This document shows, piece after piece, positions 1-7,851 of a stretch of 16,291 bases of DNA. The stretch is taken from positions 1-16,291 of the forward strand of contig JAHEAM010000020.1 of NCBI GenBank assembly GCA_024642765.1, in the 5' to 3' direction. The notes under the pieces were generated by a model. The model worked only from the letters and a program-made list of their open reading frames with translations, ran no database searches and was not told the DNA's origin. Every line of letters starts with the position of its first letter. The stretch's first letter is position 1. Position numbers and translations under genes: made by a program. Source of the DNA: Planctomycetaceae bacterium (GTDB taxonomy: Bacteria > Planctomycetota > Planctomycetia > Pirellulales > Pirellulaceae).

Positions 1-1
1 T

Positions 2-418
2 GTTTTGCCCTTCGAGCAAAATGAAAACCCGTACGTACACCGATCGGTGACGATGAATTATTTCTTTGTACGCAAAGTGCTGCTGGTGAAGTACAGTTAC
101 GCGTTTGTTGTTTGCCCAGGCGGTTTTGGAACGATGGATGAAATGTTTGAAGCACTCACCTTGATTCAAACGGGCAAGATCAAGAACTTTCCGGTCGTCC
201 TGATCGGAACGGAATACTGGAAGGGCCTGCTGAAATTTATTGAGACAATGCCCGCCGCCGGCACGATAGATTCACAAGACCTGGGCCTGTTGTACATCAC
301 AGATTCTGTGGAAGATGGTGCCGCCTACATCAGCAAACACTGCGACAACCAATATGGACTCAAGAAAACAAGTAAACGCCCTGCTTGGTGGTTAGGCGAA
401 CGTGGTTTTGCAAGTTAG
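2..418 (+). CDS. LOG family protein (TIGR00730-like), C-terminal part
   Basis: This is the C-terminal 138 residues of a LOG-family Rossmann-fold protein; the gene runs off the left edge. The PGGFGTMDE motif (about residues 38-46 of the visible part) is the family signature PGGxGTxxE, which holds the catalytic and nucleotide-binding loop. It is followed by a typical segment, LIQTGKIKNFPVVLIG, and then WKGLL. LPFEQ just after the window start is also family-typical and continues in frame from upstream, so the TTG at position 5 is not taken as the start. Characterised members are phosphoribohydrolases that release cytokinin-type bases from nucleotides; the physiological role of most bacterial members is unknown. 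The tail after about residue 110 is basic and poorly conserved. The TAG stop is at 416-418. Family assignment is firm; the substrate is not. Confidence 0.88.
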   Translation, partial: VLPFEQNENPYVHRSVTMNYFFVRKVLLVKYSYAFVVCPGGFGTMDEMFEALTLIQTGKIKNFPVVLIGTEYWKGLLKFIETMPAAGTIDSQDLGLLYITDSVEDGAAYISKHCDNQYGLKKTSKRPAWWLGERGFAS

Positions 419-427
419 CCGTCTTGC

Positions 428-460
428 ACTCCTTGGCTATGAACTCCTTGGCTATGAACT
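428..460. repeat. 15-bp tandem duplication
   Basis: The unit ACTCCTTGGCTATGA occurs at 428-442 and again at 443-457 without mismatch, followed by three more bases of the unit (ACT, 458-460). It lies 10 bp after the LOG gene stop, in non-coding DNA. It looks like a simple slippage duplication. Confidence 0.9.
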
Positions 461-502
461 TTTTTAGTCGGCCCCGACGCAATGCACAGGGGCGTGTCAT
501 AC

Positions 503-641
503 CTCGCAGGCTGTTGCAAAACTTAGCGGCAGGGCGCAAGCACTCCGGTGGCGACACGAAACATGCCTGAAAAACCTGGTTCGATTGCGCGTCTCCATTG
601 CCTTCTGTGGCTCGTCAAGCCGTTTTTCAACAGGCTGCTAG
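503..641. mobile_element. 139-bp MITE-like element with 20-bp imperfect terminal inverted repeats
   Basis: The left end (503-522, CTCGCAGGCTGTTGCAAAAC) and the reverse complement of the right end (622-641, CTAGCAGCCTGTTGAAAAAC) match at 17 of 20 positions. The interior of about 99 bp has no credible ORF. The terminal word GCAGCCTGTTGAAAAA resembles insertion-sequence ends I recall from other bacteria, but I cannot name the family. No clear target-site duplication is visible at the borders. The best reading is a non-autonomous miniature element, or the two fused ends of a deleted insertion sequence. A large RNA hairpin is the alternative. Confidence 0.55.
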
Positions 642-650
642 AGTTACGAT

Positions 651-716
651 GATCTCACAATCACTCGGTGATCTCACAATCACGCGGTGACATTACAATC
701 ACTCGGTGACATTACC
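651..716. repeat. 19-bp tandem repeat, three copies plus a partial fourth
   Basis: Three head-to-tail 19-bp units occupy 651-669, 670-688 and 689-707. Their consensus is GATCTCACAATCACTCGGT. The second differs by one base (ACG for ACT) and the third begins GACATTACAATC. A fourth partial copy (GACATTACC) follows at 708-716. The array lies 10 bp beyond the MITE-like element and ends 34 bp before the kinase stop codon, so it is downstream of both flanking genes. Its function is unknown. Confidence 0.88.
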
Positions 717-749
717 GACCGTTATTTCGTGGGGGCGAAAAACGACTTT

Positions 750-2984
750 CTAATTTACCCGCCGCTTCGAAACATCTTCTACCATGAAGTCGCCGACATC
801 ATGGACAAAATCATCGATGTACTGCACCGCAAAAAAGGAGGCCGCGAAACCGACGGCCGTTGCAATGATCGCTGCCATCAAATAGGCGCGAGGATCCTCT
901 TGTTTAGCATTTGCGACCGTCACCAGCAACGAGAGGGCGATCAATGGAATCGCCGCCGCAATCCCCAAATAACAACGCGAAAGCAATCGCAATCGCTTGC
1001 TCCAAATCGGAAACTCAGGGTCCGACAAAGTGAGTGAGGCAACTTGTGGATAGTACAAATACAAATTCAATAGCGTGATTGAGAAAAACGGATAAACAAC
1101 CGCAATTCCTCCACAAATCACAAACGAGAAAAAGAAATGAAACGCGTCACTCACACTAAGGGACAATAGTAGTATTGGGAAAATCATCCCTGCAACAACC
1201 CACAGCACTCCACAGACTATTGCGACGTGGTGCCCGAGATTCCAGTAGCTGCGCAACGACCCATGATTCATCGAATCGGGATCACGCAACCGGAGCAATG
1301 AACGCGAATAAGACAAGATCAACCACAGCGATACGGAAACTCCCAACGGAAAGAAAATCAAGTTGATGATTGTGGAGACCTTGATAAAGTTGTGCCACGT
1401 GTCGGGATATTGCGTAGCAATTCGCCCGCTGTTGTAAATAAAATTGAGCACCGCCGCGATGAGATTCGGAATTAAGGTGCCGAGCGTCAAGACAAACCAG
1501 GGCGGCAGACGGCTCAAGAAAGCTCGTTGTTCAGCGTGTTGCGGATAGAGTCGCCTTGCCGCGCTAGGATGAAGCGCCAGCCTCAATTGTTTAGCCAAAA
1601 CGTTTCCAGAACTCGGGCGATTCTCCTTTTGCAAACATAAACAACGCCTGAGAGTTTGGTCCAAAACACGATAGCCAGTGCGACGTGCCGAAGATGCTAT
1701 CGTTCGATTTTCGGGAAGCGGCAATTTCCGCAACTCTGCTTCGGCGGCTAGAGCGTCCGACCAACTGCCTGGCGAATCGTCTTGATGCCACGGCCTCGTA
1801 CCGTGCAACATTTCCCAGAGTACAACGGCCAGCGAGTAAATGTCCGAGCGCTCGTCCAAATCCTCAGCCTGGATGGTCCTGCCAGCCGAACTGGCTACTT
1901 CAATTTGCTCGGGCGACATATAGGCCAACGAGCCACCAAAATAAGCGGCAGCGCCGGCCCGCCCCGATAGTCCACTGAAACTCACATTGAAGTCCGCGAG
2001 CTTTGGTGTTCCATCCGCACTGAGCAGAATATTGGCCGGTTTGATATCGCGATGTATGATACCTTGCTGGTGCGCGTAATCGAGTCCCTCGGCAAGCTGC
2101 ATTCCAACGTATGCAACAAGCGTTGGCCAGTCCATTTTGTTTACATGACTGTTGCCGACTTGATTCAATTCTCCCAAACCACAGAGCGTCAAATGTTCGC
2201 CAATCGAATCCGCCAGTTGTGTACCCGATTTGTCTTGAATGTCCATTGGAGCAACTCGCCGCAAACATCCCGATAGAGTTCCACCGCCGACGAACTGCAT
2301 GTACAACATTCGTAACGGCGGATCCGTTTGATTCCGTTCGTCATAAACGCGAACGATATTGGGATGGTCCAACTGTGAAAGAAACTGCGATTCTTCACTG
2401 CGTCGTTTGGAAACCTTGAGCGCGACAAGTCGTTGCATCGTTTCCTGCAACGCCAGATAGACGTTTGCAAATGCTCCCTTTCCAACACAACGCAAAATCC
2501 GAAAATCGGAGACCTTGGTTCCGATTTCAAGTTCGGGAGGGGCGCTTCCCATCGCTTCCATTGGATTGCAAGTGGCATTCATTTTGTGGGTCGCCCAATT
2601 GGGCAAGATGTCAGCAAGGTGCGGGAACCGAATTAAGTAGTCATTAACATCCGGATCGTGCCCCGCCTCCCGCAAAACCTGCAACTCCTCCAGCACAAGA
2701 TCCGCAGGAATGCCTTCCCGTGGCAACTCCTCCGAAAACTCTGTCAAATAAAAATCCAACAAACGCTCAAGGCCCAATCTCGCGGCAGTTGCCATGTCAA
2801 ACTTGATCAATTCCACTAACACCAACCTGCTTACGACGCCAAGTGGCAGAAAGGCGTCTCGGATGTCCTTCGCGTGCGCGACCGGAGATACGCCCTGCAG
2901 GTGAATCAAACACTTTTCAAGCAAATCAATCGTGGAATTCCACTTGGATACATAAGTTTTATTGTCTAAGTCGTCCATATTCAC
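750..2984 (-). CDS. Membrane-anchored Ser/Thr protein kinase (planctomycete type)
   Basis: A 744-residue Hanks-type kinase. The N-terminal 150 residues form a planctomycete-style pre-kinase region containing YLIRFPHLADIL. The kinase domain spans about 160-470: glycine-rich loop GKGAFANV (168-175), ATP-anchoring lysine in VALK (K190), catalytic HRDIKPAN (D313), metal-binding DFN in place of DFG (D331), SPE at 357-359, and the helix-F aspartate in DERSDIYS (D381). All catalytic residues are present, so it should be active. About six hydrophobic segments follow (near 497-520, 535-559, 587-611, 615-646, 671-693, 701-723), giving a multi-pass C-terminus with no obvious sensor domain. Translation can begin at GTG (2982-2984) or at ATG two codons later (2976-2978); an AGG lies just upstream. 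It diverges from the sigma factor gene, an arrangement known for ECF/kinase pairs in planctomycetes. Its substrate is unknown, possibly that sigma factor. Confidence 0.93.
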   Translation of the reverse strand: MNMDDLDNKTYVSKWNSTIDLLEKCLIHLQGVSPVAHAKDIRDAFLPLGVVSRLVLVELIKFDMATAARLGLERLLDFYLTEFSEELPREGIPADLVLEELQVLREAGHDPDVNDYLIRFPHLADILPNWATHKMNATCNPMEAMGSAPPELEIGTKVSDFRILRCVGKGAFANVYLALQETMQRLVALKVSKRRSEESQFLSQLDHPNIVRVYDERNQTDPPLRMLYMQFVGGGTLSGCLRRVAPMDIQDKSGTQLADSIGEHLTLCGLGELNQVGNSHVNKMDWPTLVAYVGMQLAEGLDYAHQQGIIHRDIKPANILLSADGTPKLADFNVSFSGLSGRAGAAAYFGGSLAYMSPEQIEVASSAGRTIQAEDLDERSDIYSLAVVLWEMLHGTRPWHQDDSPGSWSDALAAEAELRKLPLPENRTIASSARRTGYRVLDQTLRRCLCLQKENRPSSGNVLAKQLRLALHPSAARRLYPQHAEQRAFLSRLPPWFVLTLGTLIPNLIAAVLNFIYNSGRIATQYPDTWHNFIKVSTIINLIFFPLGVSVSLWLILSYSRSLLRLRDPDSMNHGSLRSYWNLGHHVAIVCGVLWVVAGMIFPILLLSLSVSDAFHFFFSFVICGGIAVVYPFFSITLLNLYLYYPQVASLTLSDPEFPIWSKRLRLLSRCYLGIAAAIPLIALSLLVTVANAKQEDPRAYLMAAIIATAVGFAASFFAVQYIDDFVHDVGDFMVEDVSKRRVN

Positions 2985-3185
2985 GACGCCTGGGAGCGAT
3001 TAAAATTCCGACAACAGTTTAATCTTTGTTTCCACAAAAAAAACCTTAGGACTAAAACATTGCCCGTGTAATCCGAATCCACTTCTGTCGATGGTGTGGA
3101 ATTCGCTCGACGATCCATTTGCTTGCGTTTGCTCCTATGGTTCGGCCAACGGACCCGTTTCAATCTTCATCCAAGAATCCAACCC

Positions 3186-3800
3186 ATGAACAAACCTACT
3201 GAAAACGAATTGCTGGACCAAATTCGTCTGGGAAGCACCGAATCCCTAGGTGCCTATTTGGAATTGCGTAAAGGTCGATTGCTAGGATTTTTACGCCATA
3301 TCACTGGCGAGCATCTGTTGAAGGTCGTCGAACTCGATGACTTATTTCAAGAGATCTCGGCATCGGCTGTGACGGCTCTACCCAAAATCCCTAAAGATGA
3401 ATTGGATGTCGATCGCTGGCTCGAGCAATTGGCCCGTCGTCGCGTTGTCGATGCACATCGGGAACATTTCGGGGCTGCCAAACGCACGAACAACCGCAAC
3501 CAAATGTTCAGCCAAATCGGTTCGGGCGAACAAGACGCACCGGCCTTCGAACAAATGTTGATTGCCAGCATTACCTCTCCAAGCATGGCCGTCAGCCGCA
3601 ACTGGCGACTTGCGCGCTTGCAACTAGCAATCTCGAAGTTAGATGAAGAACAACAAAACATCATTTTGTTGCGCTACCGAGATGGAATGCCCACAGCTGA
3701 GATTGCAAAACAGACCGGCAAGTCAGATGGCGCGATTCGCGTATCGCTTTCTCGATTATTGGCAAAGCTACAAGAAGAATTAGTCGATAAGGGCAAATAA
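3186..3800 (+). CDS. RNA polymerase sigma factor, sigma-70/ECF-like
   Basis: A 204-residue two-domain sigma factor. Region 2 lies at about 15-95, with the core-binding motif DDLFQEI at 51-57 followed by WLEQLARRRVVDAHR. Region 4 lies at about 138-198, with LDEEQQNIILLRYRDGMPTA followed by a helix-turn-helix, EIAKQTGKSDGAIRVSLSR. Length and layout fit ECF-type factors. The chosen ATG (3186-3188) begins MNKPTENELL. The frame is open 30 codons further upstream (to 3096), but that stretch is basic, not sigma-like, and lies in the shared promoter region. No strong Shine-Dalgarno is visible. The 201-bp divergent spacer to the kinase gene suggests that the kinase may control this factor or be controlled by it. 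Promoter specificity cannot be read from sequence. Confidence 0.92.
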   Translation: MNKPTENELLDQIRLGSTESLGAYLELRKGRLLGFLRHITGEHLLKVVELDDLFQEISASAVTALPKIPKDELDVDRWLEQLARRRVVDAHREHFGAAKRTNNRNQMFSQIGSGEQDAPAFEQMLIASITSPSMAVSRNWRLARLQLAISKLDEEQQNIILLRYRDGMPTAEIAKQTGKSDGAIRVSLSRLLAKLQEELVDKGK

Positions 3801-3835
3801 AAACGGCTACCTTCAGATTCATCGCTGCTCAACTT

Positions 3836-3860
3836 CTCGAATGAAGCAAGCTTTTTCGAG
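3836..3860 (+). terminator. Weak hairpin after the sigma factor gene
   Basis: CTCGAA (3836-3841) pairs with TTCGAG (3855-3860). The loop of about 13 nt contains a small AAGC/GCTT pairing. It lies 36 bp after the sigma factor stop. No U-tract follows, so its role as a terminator is doubtful. Confidence 0.3.
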
Positions 3861-3906
3861 TAGGCAAAAACACGGCGAGAATGGCAGAGCCTTCCCGATA
3901 AACTAT

Positions 3907-4285
3907 CTAAAAATTTGTTTTGCACCATAGCTGACGCATTTCAAATATTGATAACGTGCCTGAAACGCGGCGAATTTCCTCGCCATTTACATAATAAATG
4001 TAGGTTGGCAAACGATTGATATGATAGGTTTCCGATGCGTTTCTTGTATCGCGAGCGTTGATCGTGTCGATCCGGAAACCTTCTTTTCTTAACTCGACGA
4101 GCGCCGATTCGGTAGGGCGTGTTCCTCGTCAGCTAGGCGCATACAAGTAAACAACGTGACCTTTGGCCGTCCTGCCATCGGGGGGAAAAAATGGCTTGAC
4201 TTCTTGCCAATTCATCCCTGTTGCTGCAAGTACAGGGAGTGCAAAACACATCCCGACTCCCCCACAACACGGCTTTTGGTGTCAT
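3907..4285 (-). pseudogene. Thioredoxin-fold protein remnant with TGA at the active-site cysteine
   Basis: Reading the minus strand from ATG at 4249-4251 gives 115 codons to TAG at 3907. Codons 1-40 end with GHVVYLYAPS, codon 41 is TGA (4129-4131), and the frame continues RGTRPTESALVELRKEGF, then INRLPTYIYYVNGEEIRR and SIFEMRQLWCKTNF. The strand before the redox site, the helix after it and the cis-proline motif LPTYIYY are those of a secreted thioredoxin-like protein. TGA sits at the first active-site cysteine of CxxC, and the second is Thr (S-stop-R-G-T). A better signal-peptide start, MTPKAVLWG, lies at 4283-4285 but in another frame, so a one-base shift near the GGGGGA run is also implied. 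A frameshift, a nonsense codon and loss of both cysteines favour a decayed gene. Selenocysteine at codon 41 (a UxxT site) is the alternative. Confidence 0.6.
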
Positions 4286-4459
4286 TGATCAATTCCTATC
4301 GCTTAAAATGCATCGGCACTCCCATTTGGCACAATCTCAACATCTAAACGTTTTGGATATGATTGAAGACCATTCCAATCTTAAGATGCAGAGAAACTCA
4401 ATTTCCAGTTTAAAGTTGTCGCGTTCTGGTTGCAATAAAAGTCATTATTCGTCAAGGCA

Positions 4460-7400
4460 TCAGGATTTCAATGAAAAACCCAGTCGATCTTGAAGTGCTT
4501 CGACCTCGAGTTCCTCGTCAAGTAATGCTTCCATTGCAGTCACTGCAGCCTCGGCGGCTGGTAGCGTCGTGATACAGGGCACGCCATACTGCACCGCAGT
4601 CGCACGGATTCGCCCCTCGTCAGTTCGCGCGCCTTTGCCGTTGGGTGTATTGAGGATCATAGCGACCGAATCGTTTTTCATATGGTCAATCAAGTTTGGA
4701 TTGCCTTCGATGATTTTTTTCACTCGCTCGACTGGTACGCCGTCTTCCTCAAGCCGCTTGGCCGTGCCAGCCGTTGCCAGGATCTTAAAGCCCATCGCAT
4801 GCAATCGTCGCGCAAGGCCCGAGGCAGCCTCCTTATGCCGCGCCGAGACACTAATAAAGATTCTGCCTTCCGTGGGAAAGACTACACCCGCGGCCAACTG
4901 ACTTTTTGCGAACGCCAAAGGAAACGTGTGGCTGATTCCCATTACTTCACCCGTGCTGCGCATTTCTGGGCCCAACACAATGTCCACACCAACAAATTTT
5001 CGAAACGGAAAAACACTTTCTTTGACGGAATAAGCTTTCGGAATAATTTCTGCTGTTGCATCCAATTCCACCAAGCTCATCCCCGCCATGATCTTGGCGG
5101 CGATCGCAGCCACCGGCATCCCTGTCGCTTTGGCCACAAAGGGAACCGTGCGGCTCGCACGCGGATTGACCTCCAAGACATAGACGTTAAAAACACCGTC
5201 TTCCTTTTTGACAGCGAACTGAACGTTCATTAAACCAACCACACGCAATTTCAATGCCATCGCAACAGTGGCCGCTCGAATTTCATCAACAGTTGCCTTG
5301 GGCAACGAATGTGTTGGCAGGCAACAAGCCGAGTCACCCGAATGCACGCCGGCCTCTTCAATATGTTCCATCACACCTGCTATGGTCACGTGGGTGCCAT
5401 CGCAAATACAATCCACATCGACTTCAATCGCGTCTTCCAAAAAACGGTCAATCAAAACTGGCTCGCCTTGAGACACCATGAAAGCTTCAGCAACATATTT
5501 CTCAAACTGAGTCTTGTCGTAACAAATCTCCATGGCGCGACCGCCCAGCACGAAGCTTGGTCGAACTAACGAAGGAAATCCAACTGTCTCGGCAACATTC
5601 CGAGCCTGATTCATCGTCCTGGCGATTCCATTTGCCGGTTGTTTTAAGTCGAGTTTCTGCAACAGTTTTTGGAATTTCTCGCGATCCTCTGCGGCCTCGA
5701 TCGTTTCAACACTGGTGCCAATAATCGGCACGCCCGCAGTGACCAAAGCTCGCGCCAAGTTGAGTGGCGTTTGTCCACCAAACTGAACGATCACGCCATC
5801 CGGTTGAATGCGGTCACAAATATTGAGCACATCTTCCACAGTCAACGGTTCAAAGAATAGCAGGTCGCTGGTGTCATAGTCCGTACTCACCGTTTCAGGA
5901 TTGGAGTTGACCATCACTGATTCGATACCCATTTCGCGCAAGGCATAACTGGCGTGGCAACAGCAATAGTCGAATTCGATGCCTTGGCCAATGCGATTCG
6001 GACCACCACCGAGAATCATGATGCGCTTTGTTCCAGCAATTTTTGCGGGCGTTTCGTCTTCAGACTCGTAGGTGCTGTAGAAATAAGGGGTCTGCGCTTC
6101 AAACTCGGCTGCACAAGTATCGACGGCCTTGAAGGTCGCTCGGATACCCAACTCCAATCGTCTTGCTCGAACCTTACTCTCCGATTCGCCCCACAGAAAC
6201 GCCAATTGCCGATCCGCAAACCCCATTCGTTTGGCCGCACGCATCAGACTCTCGGGCGCGCTCTTGAGACCATCGCATTCTCGCAAACGGTTTTCCATGG
6301 CGACGATTTCTTGGAGCTGAAACAAAAACCAGCGATCGATATTGGTCAGTTCGTAAATATCTTCCATCGACATGCCCAATTTGAACGCATATCGCAAGTA
6401 CCAGGCGCGATCTGCGTTAGGAATCGATAGCTTCGAACGAATCGACTGTTCATCGGGCTGGTCTTCGGTGCCCCACAAGTCCTTCGTATCGCAACCGAAT
6501 CCAAAACTGCCGACCTCCAGGCCCCGCAACGCTTTCTGAAAGGACTCCTTGAATGAGCGGCCGATGGCCATCGTTTCACCGACGCTCTTCATCTGTGTCA
6601 TCAACGTTGGATCAGCTTCTGGAAATTTCTCAAACGCAAAACGCGGAATCTTGGTGACTACGTAATCGATGGTCGGCTCAAAACAGGCCTTCGTCTTTTT
6701 CGTGATATCGTTCGGAAGTTCCCACAAGCGATATCCTACCGCAAGCTTCGCTGCAATCTTGGCGATCGGAAATCCCGTTGCCTTCGAGGCCAGAGCGCTC
6801 GAACGACTCACTCGGGGATTCATCTCAATCACAATCATGCGATCGGATTTTGGGTCACAGGCAAACTGAATATTGGAACCACCCGTTTCAACGCCAATCT
6901 CTCGAATCACCGAGATACTCGCATCGCGCATCCGCTGATACTCTTTGTCAGATAAGGTTTGCGCGGGAGCGACTGTGATCGAATCACCGGTATGAACTCC
7001 CATCGGATCAAAATTCTCAATCGAGCAAATGATCACAACGTTGTCATCGAGGTCGCGCATGACCTCCATTTCAAACTCTTTCCAGCCAATAATTGACTCT
7101 TCAACGAGTACTTCAGTTGTTGGCGACTGATCGAGGCCGCGTTTGACCAAGATGTCGAACTCGTCGCGATTGTAGGCAATGGCCGAACCGCTTCCCCCCA
7201 TCGTAAAGCTTGGACGCACAATGCATGGCAAGCCCACCTCCTGCATTACCACCCGAGCCTCATCGACAGTGTGCACCGTACGGCCTTTGCAGGTCGAAAG
7301 GCCGATTTTGGTCATCGCCTGCTGAAAACGTTCACGATTCTCAGCTTTGTCGATGACGTCTGCTTTCGCTCCGATCATCTCAACATTGTACTTTTTGAGG

Positions 7401-7720
7401 ACGCCATGCTTGTCGAGATCGAGAGCAAGATTGAGGGCTGTTTGACCCCCGAGAGTAGGCAATAATGCGTCGGGACGCTCTTTGGCGATGATCTTTTCAA
7501 TCAGTGGCCAAGTGAGCGGTTCGATGTATGTTCGCTCCGCTGTGGCCGGGTCAGTCATGATCGTGGCCGGGTTGCTGTTGACCAAGACTACCTCGTAGCC
7601 TTCCTCACGCAATGCTTTACAGGCCTGAGTTCCCGAATAGTCAAATTCGCAAGCTTGCCCAATAACGATGGGCCCCGAACCAATCAACAAAATCTTTTTG
7701 ATGTCGTTACGACGAGGCAC
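4460..7720 (-). CDS. carB: Carbamoyl-phosphate synthase large subunit
   Basis: A 1086-residue, full-length CarB. It makes carbamoyl phosphate from bicarbonate, ATP and ammonia delivered by the small subunit, for pyrimidine and arginine synthesis. The duplicated halves are clear. The first has GSGPIVIGQACEFDYSG (14-30), VNSNPATIMTD (47-57) and EMNPRVSRSS (299-308). The second has GGGPNRIGQGIEFDY (571-585), NSNPETVSTDYDTSD (605-619) and EVNPRASRTV (850-859). The C-terminal allosteric MGS-like domain (about 945-1070) includes NTPNGKGARTDEGRIR. The frame is open to 7786, but the family start (M-P-R-R-N-D-I) matches the GTG at 7718-7720, which has GGAG nine bases upstream; the earlier 22 residues are not CarB-like. 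carA is not adjacent, so the partner subunit must be encoded elsewhere. A divergent small gene begins 131 bp upstream. Confidence 0.97.
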   Translation of the reverse strand: MPRRNDIKKILLIGSGPIVIGQACEFDYSGTQACKALREEGYEVVLVNSNPATIMTDPATAERTYIEPLTWPLIEKIIAKERPDALLPTLGGQTALNLALDLDKHGVLKKYNVEMIGAKADVIDKAENRERFQQAMTKIGLSTCKGRTVHTVDEARVVMQEVGLPCIVRPSFTMGGSGSAIAYNRDEFDILVKRGLDQSPTTEVLVEESIIGWKEFEMEVMRDLDDNVVIICSIENFDPMGVHTGDSITVAPAQTLSDKEYQRMRDASISVIREIGVETGGSNIQFACDPKSDRMIVIEMNPRVSRSSALASKATGFPIAKIAAKLAVGYRLWELPNDITKKTKACFEPTIDYVVTKIPRFAFEKFPEADPTLMTQMKSVGETMAIGRSFKESFQKALRGLEVGSFGFGCDTKDLWGTEDQPDEQSIRSKLSIPNADRAWYLRYAFKLGMSMEDIYELTNIDRWFLFQLQEIVAMENRLRECDGLKSAPESLMRAAKRMGFADRQLAFLWGESESKVRARRLELGIRATFKAVDTCAAEFEAQTPYFYSTYESEDETPAKIAGTKRIMILGGGPNRIGQGIEFDYCCCHASYALREMGIESVMVNSNPETVSTDYDTSDLLFFEPLTVEDVLNICDRIQPDGVIVQFGGQTPLNLARALVTAGVPIIGTSVETIEAAEDREKFQKLLQKLDLKQPANGIARTMNQARNVAETVGFPSLVRPSFVLGGRAMEICYDKTQFEKYVAEAFMVSQGEPVLIDRFLEDAIEVDVDCICDGTHVTIAGVMEHIEEAGVHSGDSACCLPTHSLPKATVDEIRAATVAMALKLRVVGLMNVQFAVKKEDGVFNVYVLEVNPRASRTVPFVAKATGMPVAAIAAKIMAGMSLVELDATAEIIPKAYSVKESVFPFRKFVGVDIVLGPEMRSTGEVMGISHTFPLAFAKSQLAAGVVFPTEGRIFISVSARHKEAASGLARRLHAMGFKILATAGTAKRLEEDGVPVERVKKIIEGNPNLIDHMKNDSVAMILNTPNGKGARTDEGRIRATAVQYGVPCITTLPAAEAAVTAMEALLDEELEVEALQDRLGFSLKS

Positions 7721-7729
7721 AGGCGACCG

Positions 7730-7733
7730 CTCC
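7730..7733 (-). promoter_or_regulatory. Ribosome binding site deciding the carB start
   Basis: On the minus strand, GGAG lies nine bases before the GTG at 7718-7720. This supports that GTG over the upstream ATG at 7786. Confidence 0.65.
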
Positions 7734-7851
7734 AGACGAAAAAAATAGAACCGGATTTTTACAAAATTTCCCAAGCGTACCAACAAAAGGGTAGGATGTT
7801 CAAGGTACCGAGTCTCGCAATTTTTCTAGAGCCGAAGGGAGATTGCCGCGA

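Larger units (their letters stand above)
419..749. other. Intergenic, repeat-rich gap between convergent genes
   Basis: This 331-bp gap separates the ends of the convergent LOG and kinase genes. It holds the 15-bp duplication, the 139-bp inverted-repeat element and the 19-bp tandem array, listed separately. A short GC-rich inverted repeat (GTCGG-CC-CCGAC, about 467-478) lies between the first two. No convincing ORF or clean intrinsic terminator was found. Confidence 0.7.

Noticed and set aside
651..716. CRISPR array
   Set aside because: The 19-bp units are directly adjacent with no spacers and no cas genes nearby, so this is a plain tandem repeat.
3096..3185. Upstream extension of the sigma factor by 30 codons
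   Set aside because: The extension is basic and not sigma-like, and would occupy the shared promoter region; the internal ATG at 3186 gives a normal family N-terminus.
4682..5233. 183-codon plus-strand ORF inside carB
   Set aside because: It is antisense to the well-conserved second half of carB. Its translation has no domain features and is explained by codon bias of the real gene.
5954..6430. 158-codon plus-strand ORF inside carB
   Set aside because: It lies fully antisense to conserved carB sequence, with no ribosome-binding site and a low-complexity composition.
7721..7786. Upstream extension of CarB by 22 codons
   Set aside because: CarB proteins start at the equivalent of the GTG at 7720, which also has a GGAG at good spacing.
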